From the NCBI RefSeq assembly GCF_000757885.1, contig NZ_JQCR01000002.1, positions 2,108,001-2,172,000 on the forward strand: a DNA stretch of 64,000 nt, given 5' to 3'. Both the position numbers and the translations under genes were made by a program. Position 1 is the first letter of the stretch, and each line of letters opens with the position of its first letter. This DNA comes from Paenibacillus wynnii (lineage in GTDB: Bacteria > Bacillota > Bacilli > Paenibacillales > Paenibacillaceae). Under the pieces are notes generated by a model, which worked only from the letters and a program-made list of their open reading frames with translations, had not been told where the DNA came from and searched no databases. Shown in pieces: positions 1 through 7,470 of this stretch.

Positions 1-1
1 C

Positions 2-391
2 AGCGACAAAACAACGGATTGGATGGAGGTGGTGCAGGAGGCAAAGGCGCTCGGGTTTGAGTGGGGCGGGGACTGGACTACATTTAAGGACTATCCGCAT
101 TTCCAGATGAGCTTCGGGCTTAACACGGCTCAGCTCCGGGCAGGTGTGAAGCCTACGGAGACTCAGATTGCGGTTGTGCTCGCTAAAATCGATAGATATC
201 TGAAGGAGGCGGAGAAAGTGAACAAAGATGTGAAGGTTGATGTGTATGTCAATGGAGTAAAAGTCGGTGACGGTGTGCTGGATGCTGGGGTCACTTACAC
301 GCCGACACGTGCCGTAGCAGAGGCTTTAGGCGCTACGGTGGCATGGGACAAGGATAAACTGCGAGTCGATATCAACAAGGGGGCTAAATAA
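2..391 (+). CDS. M15-type endolysin, C-terminal part (5' end outside window)
   Basis: The frame is open from base 2, so the start lies upstream of the window. The visible N-terminal part has the end of an M15 (VanY/CwlK-like) peptidase fold: a GFEWGGDW stretch followed by a DYPHF motif, whose Asp and His would be zinc ligands or catalytic residues in this family. After a short linker rich in Glu and Lys, the last ~50 residues (VYVNGVKV ... YTPTRAVAEALGA) look like a copper amine oxidase N-terminal-like 'stalk' domain, a common wall-binding or structural add-on in Paenibacillus. The stop is followed two bases later by a holin-like gene, so the pair looks like a phage lysis cassette. Substrate peptide bonds in peptidoglycan are inferred from the family. 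Confidence 0.8.
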   Translation, partial: SDKTTDWMEVVQEAKALGFEWGGDWTTFKDYPHFQMSFGLNTAQLRAGVKPTETQIAVVLAKIDRYLKEAEKVNKDVKVDVYVNGVKVGDGVLDAGVTYTPTRAVAEALGATVAWDKDKLRVDINKGAK

Positions 392-392
392 T

Positions 393-665
393 ATGGAAGT
401 CTTAAATAACGTATTGGCGTTTGCCACTCTGATCTCTGTATTTGTGCTGGCACTGGTGCAGCTGGTGAAGAATACAGCCAACGTGCCGAAGAACCTGCTG
501 CCGTGGATTGGCTTGCTGATCGGCTTGCTGATCGGCTGGTGGGCATACCCGTTTTCTGATCTGGACCTCACGCTGCGGCTATGGGGCGGCGGGCTGGCCG
601 GACTCTCTGCAACCGGTCTGTTCGAGTTGGTGCTGAGTAATCGGCCGGGATCAACAAAGGAGTAG
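393..665 (+). CDS. holin-like membrane protein
   Basis: This 90-residue protein has an N-terminal hydrophobic helix (about residues 5-24), a polar turn with Lys and Asn, a second hydrophobic stretch (about 34-52) and a third weaker one (about 63-82), ending in a charged tail. Size, topology and position directly after an endolysin fit a phage holin that opens the membrane for the lysin. It starts two bases after the endolysin stop, so it is probably translationally coupled, and a terminator follows 25 bases after its stop. Small holins share little sequence, so the call rests on context and topology. Confidence 0.7.
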   Translation: MEVLNNVLAFATLISVFVLALVQLVKNTANVPKNLLPWIGLLIGLLIGWWAYPFSDLDLTLRLWGGGLAGLSATGLFELVLSNRPGSTKE

Positions 666-690
666 TAACCTAAATCAAATTGAGTTGAGT

Positions 691-728
691 AAGCCCCTGT
701 CGGCCTCCATGGTCCGCAGGGGCTTTTA
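691..728 (+). terminator. Rho-independent terminator of the lysis module
   Basis: An AAGCCCCTG / CAGGGGCTT stem encloses a loop of about 17 bases and runs into TTTTATA. It closes the endolysin-holin transcription unit. Confidence 0.85.
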
Positions 729-901
729 TATGAATATGGTCTTAACTGTTAAACATTGTATATAATTACCGTTAGCTAGTTCGACATATAGCGACAGCGT
801 TTGCCCTGAATCAATATTACAATAATCGAACATACCTTCTATAAATATATAGAAAAGAGGTGGATCCTATAGGTAACTGTAACTAATAAAAGGTATATTT
901 T

Positions 902-919
902 CTATAGTCATGGCTATAG
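902..919. promoter_or_regulatory. short palindrome, possible operator
   Basis: CTATAG, six bases, CTATAG forms a perfect 6-bp inverted repeat just downstream of the Cro/CI-type gene's 3' end. Nothing ties it to a regulator; it may be chance in an AT-rich gap. The rest of the 666-944 gap shows no further gene. Confidence 0.2.
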
Positions 920-930
920 ACTTTCCCGGA

Positions 931-948
931 GAGAGCCGACCGGCTCAG
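931..948 (-). terminator. GC-rich hairpin at the 3' end of the XRE gene
   Basis: GAGCCGACCGGCTC is a compact inverted repeat overlapping the stop codon of the minus-strand regulator. No clear U tract follows on the minus strand, so it may be a weak terminator or an mRNA 3'-end stabiliser. Confidence 0.4.
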
Positions 949-1160
949 GGCAATAGCATTAGCTCGTATAGGTCCTCCATTTGGCAGCCTAGCGCGTAAG
1001 ATACTGTGGCAGCAGCGTCGTAAGACATCGGCTCTCGGTTATTAACCCAGTTTGATATCTGCTGCGGTGAATATTCAGTTCTACGGGATAATTCAGCTTG
1101 CGTCATTTTGGCTTTGGCTAATAGGTATCGCAGTCGGCATCTCCCACGGGAGAGCTTCAC
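945..1160 (-). CDS. Cro/CI-type (XRE) helix-turn-helix regulator
   Basis: This 71-residue protein is essentially one HTH_3 domain. The region around residues 19-35 (TQAELSRRTEYSPQQISNW) is the helix-turn-helix, followed by a typical DLYEL C-terminal helix end. It is a Cro-like or small repressor and has no sensor or peptidase domain. It is transcribed divergently from the 68-residue ORF at 1342, with about 180 bp between them holding a LexA box and a promoter, an arrangement seen in phage immunity/switch regions. It probably controls neighbouring phage genes; the target is not shown by the sequence. Confidence 0.85.
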   Translation of the reverse strand: MKLSRGRCRLRYLLAKAKMTQAELSRRTEYSPQQISNWVNNREPMSYDAAATVSYALGCQMEDLYELMLLP

Positions 1161-1262
1161 CCAATCGATCCTCCTTCTAGAGGTTTTTCGAGCGAATTAT
1201 ATCACATAATTCTACGGCTACCAACATTCATTATATGAGATTAATTTAGTTCGAAATTAATG

Positions 1263-1304
1263 CGAACAAACGTTCTGTGACATACAACAAATCTATGCTA
1301 TAAT
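1263..1304 (+). promoter_or_regulatory. LexA (SOS) box overlapping a SigA promoter
   Basis: CGAACAAACGTTCT (1263-1276) fits the Bacillus LexA/DinR box form CGAAC-N4-GTTCN. It abuts a promoter with -35 TGTGAC (1276-1281), a 17-bp spacer and a perfect -10 TATAAT (1299-1304). Bound LexA would block RNA polymerase, making the downstream ORF SOS-inducible. LexA regulation is inferred from the site. Confidence 0.7.
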
Positions 1305-1341
1305 CCTATTACGGAATTGATATCAACGGAGGTGCCGACAG

Positions 1342-1548
1342 ATGCGAGCTATTGATTTAGGGGATCTATCGCAGGCAGCAGGTATAAAATCCGCCTGCAT
1401 GATTATTGTGTGGAAAATGGATCGAGGTTTGTACGAAGGACAGGATTTAGAATCTGAGTTGAAAGAGCTGCTAACCAACATTGTAGAATTTGAATATATT
1501 CTGTCCAGTGGAGTAGTTGATGATCTTAATGTACAGATTAAGAGGTGA
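1342..1548 (+). CDS. SOS-regulated small protein, function unknown
   Basis: The 68-residue protein has a good GGAGGTG ribosome binding site (1328-1334) 7 bases before its ATG and its own terminator, so it is a real short gene. I recognise no family. It has a hydrophobic centre (about residues 18-26, ACMIIVW) and an acidic helical C-terminal half (EGQDLESELKELL), compatible with a small helical adaptor or inhibitor. The promoter overlaps a LexA box, so DNA damage should induce it. It sits next to a phage-type repressor, which suggests a role in prophage induction or host SOS modulation; that is inference. Confidence 0.7.
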   Translation: MRAIDLGDLSQAAGIKSACMIIVWKMDRGLYEGQDLESELKELLTNIVEFEYILSSGVVDDLNVQIKR

Positions 1549-1575
1549 TTAATTGAGCATTTGAGGAAAACAATA

Positions 1576-1614
1576 AAAGAACCGTCACGGAGTGAATTGT
1601 ACGGTTCTTTTTTA
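1576..1614 (+). terminator. terminator of the SOS-regulated ORF
   Basis: AAAGAACCGT pairs with ACGGTTCTTT around a 15-base loop and runs into TTTTATTT. Confidence 0.85.
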
Positions 1615-1690
1615 TTTGGGGTCATTCTGGGGACAAAAGCCTTTCTGAACGCCAAAAATTAACCATAAAGTGTTCGGAACATAAAGGGAA

Positions 1691-1711
1691 GACCCTTGAT
1701 CTACAAGGGTC
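1691..1711 (-). terminator. hairpin downstream of the recombinase pseudogene
   Basis: GACCCTTG-ATCTA-CAAGGGTC is an 8-bp stem 40 bases past the recombinase stop (minus strand). It lacks a strong U run, so termination is only possible. Confidence 0.4.
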
Positions 1712-1750
1712 TGAAAAGTGTGCGTGTATTCTAAAACGAATTTAATCGAA

Positions 1751-3565
1751 TCATGCGCCTGGTTCTGGTGGAGCAGATTTATCGCGCGGTGAAGATAAAT
1801 CGGGGGGAACCGTATCATAAGTGAGTATATCACTATCTTTTTGATTATCAGGGTGGAGCGGGTTAGGCACTTCAAAATTAAAGACAATCTCTTTTATTGA
1901 ACTATCAGATTGAATGTCTATCCGCTCAATCAAGGATTCAATGAGATACTTCTTCATCTGTACATCGGCATTGTCCATTAGTTCGTCAAAATTCTCAAGG
2001 ACGAATAAAACATCCGATGGTTCAATTGCAGTGTTGCAAGCTTTAGCATATTCTAAAGTTATTTGTTCTTGACGAGCATTCAAATCAGTGATTTTTATAT
2101 TCAGATCACTTTTGAATTCCCTGTGTTCTTCAATTGTGATATCGCCGTTAAGAAATTGCTCTTTTATAACGGTCATGCGTTCATTATATTTCTGAATTTG
2201 CTTTTCTACATCCGTTAATTGTTTCTCAATTACCTTAGAATCAATGCTGTTATCAGAGTTAATCTCACTAACAATATCCTCAATAACATGAGTGTTTGTA
2301 ATGATGGATTTAATGCGTTGCAACACATCTCTTTCAATATGTTTTGCTCTATATAGCTTTGAACTACATGTACGTATATTTTTGTAGTTAAAGCATGTGT
2401 AATAACCACCGTGATTTCTTAAATTACGGTTACCTGCAGGTTGAAAGTTCATTCTGCCACCGCATAAAGGACATTTTAGAATGCCGGACAGTAGATGAGG
2501 ATTTGAAGGCATTCTAGGGGATTTTCTTTGATTTTGCAAAGTGATTTGTTGAGCTTTATCAAATATTTCTTCATCTACGATTGAATCATGGATACCAATT
2601 ACCAAAATAATTTCATCTTGTGGTTTTCGCTTTTTATTTTCGCCAGTTGTTCTTCCATGACGAATGAACCCTTTATAAGTTGGATTTTCAAGTATCGTAA
2701 GTATTGCAATATGTGTAAGAGGTTTGCCGTTTTTTGTTTTTAAATTTAATTCCTTTAGTTTGTCCCTGATATAGATACAACCCTTGCCACTAACATACAT
2801 ATTGAAAATTATTCTTATAATGTTTGCTTCATCGGTATTTACAATAAGTTCTTTGTTACTGATATCGTAGCCAAAGATTCTTCCTCCCACTTACCTAGCT
2901 TAGCACGCTGGTTCATACCTAATTTCACATTTTCAACAATTGTACTTCTTTTAAATTCTGCAAATCCACCAACCATACTAAGCATGAGCTTATTGGTTGA
3001 ATTGTTCTTTGAATTATAAAATTGTTCGCTATAGCTAAGAAAACTTACATCGTGCTTCTCGAAATCCTCAATTAATTGCAGTGTATCTTTAAGCTTACGA
3101 GAAAGCCTTGATAATTTCCAAACAAGAACTATATCAAACTTCTTTTGTGAGCAATCTTTTAAAAGTTCCTGCAATGCTGGGCGATTCATGTCCGTGCCAC
3201 TTTTACCGTTATCTATATATTTCCCAAAAACAATGTAACCTAGATTTTCACAATGCTGAATTAGTGTGACTTCTTGAGCTTCAAGACTAAACCTGTCTAT
3301 GAATGCGATCTGACTTAAATACAACGATTGCGTTGATTTCATTGCTTTGATCACAAGCAAAATTAAGCATTCTTGCATACTCAATTCTTTCGTCAATCTT
3401 AGAGCCAGACTTTGCTTCATAGACAAAAATTTCTTCTGATTTCCAGCCCTGACTGGTACAATATGCCTGTATTCGTTTCTTTTGTTCTGCTACTGAAGTA
3501 TTATCTTTTTGAGAATCAGAACTGATACGTACATAGCCAACAACGTTTTTAATCATGTGTTTCAT
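1751..3565 (-). pseudogene. serine recombinase, chimeric and frameshifted
   Basis: Three overlapping minus-strand frames make up a large serine recombinase remnant. The first (start ATG 3565, RBS GGAGG) has a resolvase N-terminus GYVRISSDSQ with the catalytic Ser, and runs to FKSDRIHRQ before a stop near 3287. The next frame resumes at RFSLEAQE, already past the catalytic segment of a second resolvase domain, continues through WKLSRLSRKL and FAEFKR, and breaks at GKW near 2880. The third continues GYD, a zinc-ribbon region (CPLCGG ... YYTC) and a coiled coil. The first junction looks like a fusion of two recombinase genes out of frame; the second is explained by one missing G in a G run (GTGGGA where GTGGGGA is expected), which could also be a sequencing error. 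The last ~25 residues (TYDTVPP...) run through the site at 1808-1822, suggesting the original C-terminus was replaced at an integration junction. Confidence 0.8.
1808..1822 (+). repeat. recombination-site-like repeat, copy 1
   Basis: AACCGTATCATAAGT, inside the 3' end of the recombinase pseudogene. The same core recurs in the same orientation at 6827, 8981 and 11203, with decayed versions at about 13934, 19733 and 21778. An attachment-site role is inferred. Confidence 0.6.
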
Positions 3566-3689
3566 AGAAGTAACCTCCTGCAAGTGGTTTCCATATAAAC
3601 CATATGGAGATTGTACTTAGCAGAATATTTTTTTAACATAAAATTGCTATTTGGACAATCTGTTAAATCATAGAGGGGGATATAAGTCG

Positions 3690-4130
3690 ATGAGTAACTT
3701 TGTAGATGAGACACCTGCTAATATTAAGGAGTTAGTGAAGCAAGCTGGTGATAAAACAAGCTGGAGAAATAGAGTGCAAGCTGTAAATGAATTGGGAAAA
3801 TGGCGCTGTCAGCAATCAAAGGATGTGCTTTGGAGATTAAGTGTAAACGATCTAGTATATGATGTTCGAGAAGAAGCTTTTAGGAAACTGCAAGCTTTCG
3901 GGGAAAAAGTGTTTTTAGGGAAAAAGAAAAAGGGGCATATAATCAAAGACATCAATAAAAAGGTTCTACGTGTTCGTGATAGTTTTAAAGCAGAGTTCAC
4001 GATTGAGGAATTTAAGGAAAAATTTAAGCAACTACTTCCAGAGGCCTATGACGTATACCAATATGAAAAGGGCGAAAAATTTGAAGAGTGGATAAACAAT
4101 GTTTTAAATTCAGCTCCTAAGAAAAATTAA
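3690..4130 (+). CDS. HEAT-repeat-like small protein
   Basis: The ATG at 3690 is chosen because AGAGGGGGAT precedes it at good spacing; an in-frame TTG at 3651 lacks an RBS. The protein is about 146 residues. Residues ~20-65 form a HEAT-like helical pair (WRNRVQAVNELGKW ... DVREEAFRKLQAFG), followed by a basic linker and a C-terminal helical segment (IEEFKEKFKQLLPEAYDVY). HEAT repeats usually bind protein or nucleic acid. It is first in a row of four same-strand genes directly behind the recombinase pseudogene, so it is probably integrated cargo. No specific function is assigned. Confidence 0.7.
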   Translation: MSNFVDETPANIKELVKQAGDKTSWRNRVQAVNELGKWRCQQSKDVLWRLSVNDLVYDVREEAFRKLQAFGEKVFLGKKKKGHIIKDINKKVLRVRDSFKAEFTIEEFKEKFKQLLPEAYDVYQYEKGEKFEEWINNVLNSAPKKN

Positions 4131-4147
4131 CATAGGGGGGAGAAACA

Positions 4148-4405
4148 ATGGCTGATCAAGAGTATTTAAAATGTCCAAAATGTAATGCGCCTATGGTATT
4201 TAGAGAAGGGTCGCCTGATTTTTATGGCTGTTCCAGATATCCTGAGTGTAGAGGAACTAGGCAATTAAACGAAGCCAAAGGAAAGCAAGTATATTTTGAT
4301 GTATCAACAGGTGGTTGGGGAGAATGTAATCGTTGCGGAGCGAATCGTGTTATAGGTCCAATGGGACTTTGTGAACGTTGCAACGAATGGTTTGAAGACC
4401 AATAG
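4148..4405 (+). CDS. topoisomerase-type C4 zinc-finger protein
   Basis: This 85-residue protein starts with a CPKCNAPMV ... FYGCSRYPEC motif, the Cys4 zinc finger found at the C-terminus of bacterial topoisomerase I (zf-C4_Topoisom). A second possible zinc site is CNRCGANR ... CERCNEW. Stand-alone versions occur in mobile elements and nuclease-associated proteins. RBS AGGGGGGAG lies 8 bases upstream, and it follows the HEAT-like gene by 17 bases, so they are probably one operon. It likely binds single-stranded nucleic acid; partner unknown. Confidence 0.8.
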   Translation: MADQEYLKCPKCNAPMVFREGSPDFYGCSRYPECRGTRQLNEAKGKQVYFDVSTGGWGECNRCGANRVIGPMGLCERCNEWFEDQ

Positions 4406-4456
4406 TTAGCACATTTAATTACAAAGATACAAACAAAATGAACAGGGGTCTATAAA

Positions 4457-5083
4457 TTGAACCTACAGGATTTTATAAAATTATTTACGGACAATAGCAT
4501 ACTGATGGCCATTTTCGTTATTTCTGCTTTTGGAATAATCACTGGTAAATGGCTTGGTTTTTTTAGGACATGGAAAAATACTGCTACTATAATAAAGCTT
4601 TTGGGTTATTCAATCCTCCTGTACGTATTTATAAAGAATGATTCCGGAGTAAAACTAGATGCAGTAACGCTTTTCACTATCTTTGTATGTGCTGCTGAAA
4701 TATTAGGGAACACTTTTGAAATCATTATGACCTATGCAGAGAAAATATTTGGTAAGACTACACGTGAAGAAGTTAATGACATATTGAGAGAGAAAGATGA
4801 GTGGCGAAGTGAATCTCGTCACAGTATTTCAAATTCATTTTATGAAGTAAGTGATAAAATTTACAAGAATCTTGAAGAAAAATTACGTGATATACGATGC
4901 CAAAAATGCTCAGCAAAACTAGAGAAGAATAATATGAATCTCGTTAGCTTAAAGGGAGAGCGAACATACACCATTTCAGAGTATATTGTATTCACTTGTA
5001 AAATTTGTGGGCATGAGGAATTCTACTCATCTCATATTTGTGGGCTAAGTATCTATGGGGGCAAATGCTATGTAAAGGACTAA
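4457..5083 (+). CDS. membrane protein with C-terminal zinc ribbon, unknown
   Basis: Start TTG at 4457 behind AACAGGGG. The first ~100 residues hold three hydrophobic segments (about 14-35, 45-60 and 68-92). A charged, probably coiled segment follows (KTTREEVNDILREKDEWRS), then a zinc-ribbon-like end with two CxxC pairs (CQKC and CKICGHEE). The zinc ribbon should face the cytoplasm. No family is recognised. It sits between the zinc-finger gene and a HEPN protein on the same strand, an arrangement reminiscent of multi-gene defence cassettes with a membrane effector. Confidence 0.6.
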   Translation: MNLQDFIKLFTDNSILMAIFVISAFGIITGKWLGFFRTWKNTATIIKLLGYSILLYVFIKNDSGVKLDAVTLFTIFVCAAEILGNTFEIIMTYAEKIFGKTTREEVNDILREKDEWRSESRHSISNSFYEVSDKIYKNLEEKLRDIRCQKCSAKLEKNNMNLVSLKGERTYTISEYIVFTCKICGHEEFYSSHICGLSIYGGKCYVKD

Positions 5084-5155
5084 TTGTACAATTAATTAGA
5101 ATTAGATGTTTTTTCTTCTGGTATTTGATTTAATCCTTTCAGAAGCTTTACTTAA

Positions 5156-5338
5156 GAAAAAGTTTATCCACACTACCAAAAACTGGGTTTTTTTTGCTTA
5201 TTTACTATTGTTCCTCTTCTATTGGCGCTATGGAGCTACTGGTACATTGGACTAATCATACTATGTTGTATTTTCATATACGTTTATTACGCTACTAGTT
5301 ATAGTATTAAAAACATGGGTAGAAATAGGTCTTCTTAA
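5156..5338 (+). pseudogene. remnant of a small membrane protein
   Basis: A 60-codon frame open from stop to stop encodes EKVYPHYQKLG followed by two strongly hydrophobic stretches and a basic tail (KNMGRNRSS). There is no plausible ATG/GTG/TTG start before the hydrophobic part and no RBS, so it looks like the 3' half of a lost gene, or a protein with an unrecognised start. Confidence 0.35.
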
Positions 5339-5370
5339 TTTGTGATAAATAAAAGAGGTGAAGGAAGGCA

Positions 5371-6654
5371 ATGAAAAAACAAAAGCCAAAAAAGACAAAT
5401 AATAAACGTCTTCGTGATATTGCAAGCATGAAAGAGTTATCTAAAACAACGAATGATATGAAGAACTTTAAACGAGCTATGCCTATTTTAGCCCCACTTC
5501 TAAAAGTGGCAGGGGTAGATGTAAGTAAAATCCAGGACGCTCTAGGGCAGTTAGAAGGTTTGGCAGAACAAACAAATGAGTTAATAGGTATGCCAGACCG
5601 GTTTAACGATCTCCTCGCTGAACATGGTTGGATTATGTACAAAATGATGGACTTTACAGTTGCTAAGACAGCTGTACAGAAAGCTGAGTCCGGTGATATT
5701 AATGGAGCGGAACAAGAACTAATTAATTACTACAATGTGGAAACTATTCGGCGGCAGTTGAGGGTACTGGGACCTCTAAAGGCGTTCAGACCAAGAATGG
5801 ATTTAACGAATAAAGCTTTGCTTGATTACGAGGAAGAACGGTATCATGCTTGCGTTCCTGTTGTACTGGCACTTACAGACGGCTTGGTAAATGATCTCCA
5901 TGAAGATCATAAAGGTCTATCTGCTGAATCAACTGAATTAGAGGCTTGGGATTCTATCGCTGCACACACCCAAGGACTTGGAAGACTTGTAAAAATCCTC
6001 CGAAAAGGGCGCTACAAAACGACAACAGAAAAGATTAGTCTTCCATATAGAAATGGCATTTTGCATGGAACCGATTTGGGATACGACAATAGAATTGTTG
6101 CAGCAAAAACATGGGCAACACTTTTCGCTGTTGGTGAATGGGCGACTAAGGTAGAACGTGGAGAGGCAAATAGCCCCACTGAAAAGCCTAAAGAAACTTT
6201 TCGAGATTTATTAACAAAAATTCAAGAGAATGAGCAAACTAAGAAAGAAATAGAGGAGTGGAAGCCGCGTGAGCAGAAGTCCACTAATGCCGAATCATTT
6301 ACTTCAGATTCGCCAGAGCATGTGTTGAAAGAGTTTTTATTATGTTGGTCCCGAAAAAACTACGGTGGAATGACTAAAATACTCCCCTCTAAAACATTTG
6401 TGGCAAAAGAAGCACCCGCACGAATCAGAGAATATTATGCAGATAAGTTACTTAAGTCCTTTGAATTTGTTTCAATTGTTGATGTAGCTCTTGCCAATAC
6501 AACAATTGATGTTCGGTTACAAGTGGATGAATACGGTAGAATAAACGAAAAACAGCATACATTTATTTTGATAAATGAGGATGACAAAGGTAATCCTATA
6601 GGAAGAACTAAAGCAGATTCGAGATGGGTAAGCTATACTTGGCGTGTATATTAA
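5371..6654 (+). CDS. HEPN-domain protein with NTF2-like C-terminus, candidate defence or toxin ribonuclease
   Basis: 427 residues, ATG with RBS GAGGTGAAGGAAGG. A basic N-terminus precedes a helical region. Around residues 160-260 an all-helical segment carries R227-N-G-I-L-H232, matching the R-x(4-6)-H signature of HEPN ribonucleases (RNxxxH form), followed by GYDNR and a helix. HEPN proteins act in toxin-antitoxin, Abi and CRISPR-associated systems as RNA-cutting effectors. The last ~110 residues (from SPEHVLKEFLLCWSRKNYG) resemble an NTF2-like alpha+beta domain, possibly a sensor. It ends a four-gene cargo row bounded by two copies of the site repeat. The RNase function is inferred from the motif only. 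Confidence 0.65.
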   Translation: MKKQKPKKTNNKRLRDIASMKELSKTTNDMKNFKRAMPILAPLLKVAGVDVSKIQDALGQLEGLAEQTNELIGMPDRFNDLLAEHGWIMYKMMDFTVAKTAVQKAESGDINGAEQELINYYNVETIRRQLRVLGPLKAFRPRMDLTNKALLDYEEERYHACVPVVLALTDGLVNDLHEDHKGLSAESTELEAWDSIAAHTQGLGRLVKILRKGRYKTTTEKISLPYRNGILHGTDLGYDNRIVAAKTWATLFAVGEWATKVERGEANSPTEKPKETFRDLLTKIQENEQTKKEIEEWKPREQKSTNAESFTSDSPEHVLKEFLLCWSRKNYGGMTKILPSKTFVAKEAPARIREYYADKLLKSFEFVSIVDVALANTTIDVRLQVDEYGRINEKQHTFILINEDDKGNPIGRTKADSRWVSYTWRVY

Positions 6655-6721
6655 TAAGATAGCATTCGAATCTGAATGTCTTCTGGAATCACTTAAATAA
6701 GCAATTAGATTAAATAGTTAA

Positions 6722-6770
6722 TAAAAGCTATAAGAGTAGGCTTGGACTTTGCCTACTCTTATAGCTTTTA
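6722..6770. terminator. strong bidirectional-type hairpin
   Basis: A perfect 20-bp stem with a 9-base loop (AAAGCTATAAGAGTAGGC ... arms) sits between the HEPN gene and the convergent gene at 6875. A-rich on one side and T-rich on the other, it can terminate both. Confidence 0.85.
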
Positions 6771-6826
6771 ATTTAAACAACAAAGCGAACTTCAATTTTC
6801 TCCAAAATGTTATACTGAGACACAAT

Positions 6827-6860
6827 ACGGTGAACCGTATCATAAGTAGGGCGAAGTTTT
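6827..6860 (+). repeat. recombination-site-like repeat, copy 2
   Basis: ACGGTGAACCGTATCATAAG followed by TAGGGCGAAGTTTT is one of the best-preserved copies; the copy at 11203 matches it almost throughout. It closes the HEAT/zinc/HEPN cargo block. Confidence 0.65.
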
Positions 6861-6874
6861 CAACATGAAAAACT

Positions 6875-7414
6875 TCATAATATAGTCTGAAATTTAAAAA
6901 CCTTCTTATATTCTTTTCCCCAACTTAATTGAAGTTTAAAATTTTTTAAAATATTGATAATTTCATTTTTATTAGTGCTTTTGGTTTTAATGATGATTGT
7001 AATAGCAGTAGTTGAATTAGAAAAAGGAGAAATCTCAACATATTGAACATCTCTTGAATAAAGGATGATCTGATCATTAATTTTGGATAAAGGTAAAATA
7101 TCAAGGGTTAAATTGGTTACAGTTTTATAATTTATATTTTTTAAAGTTGTGGTAATGGTAGCGAAGATATACTCTGAACTATTTCCTAAATTTGTAGGGT
7201 TTTGTAATAATACAAAACCATCTGGAATTTGCGTTTCAACTTTTGTTTTCAAATCGATAAATGCTTGTTCATCAGCTGAAGCGGACTCAATGATCAGGCT
7301 AGTCTCTTTAACAACTGGCTTTAGAAATTTGAAAGTTATAAAACCATTGTTTAAAGAATCTATAACACCGAATATTACTATAATTGAAAGTAAAGCAATA
7401 ATTACTCGTTTGAT
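6875..7414 (-). CDS. membrane-anchored hypothetical protein, start codon changed to ATC
   Basis: The frame reads through to a perfect AAGGAGG (7422-7428), but the codon at correct spacing is ATC (7412-7414), not ATG. From there it encodes a basic start, a hydrophobic segment (VIIALLSIIVIFGVI) and a ~150-residue extracytoplasmic part rich in beta strands. The first conventional start is a TTG at 7252, which would drop the membrane anchor and has no RBS. Either a non-standard start is used or the gene has lost its start. No family recognised. It follows the amidase-like secreted gene on the same strand, so they may act together outside the membrane. Confidence 0.5.
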   Translation of the reverse strand: MKRVIIALLSIIVIFGVIDSLNNGFITFKFLKPVVKETSLIIESASADEQAFIDLKTKVETQIPDGFVLLQNPTNLGNSSEYIFATITTTLKNINYKTVTNLTLDILPLSKINDQIILYSRDVQYVEISPFSNSTTAITIIIKTKSTNKNEIINILKNFKLQLSWGKEYKKVFKFQTIL

Positions 7415-7435
7415 TGGAATCCCTCCTTAATTATA

Positions 7436-7463
7436 AAAGAGGTGCAATTTATGCACCCCTTTA
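7436..7463 (-). terminator. terminator behind the amidase-like gene
   Basis: On the minus strand AAGGGGTGCA pairs with TGCACCTCTT and is followed by TTTATAA. It lies between the two minus-strand genes, so the downstream one may be only partly cotranscribed. Confidence 0.7.
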
Positions 7464-7470
7464 TATTATA

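Noticed and set aside
7149..7430. 93-residue plus-strand ORF
   Set aside because: Antisense to the membrane-anchored protein; no RBS, and the minus strand has a perfect AAGGAGG.
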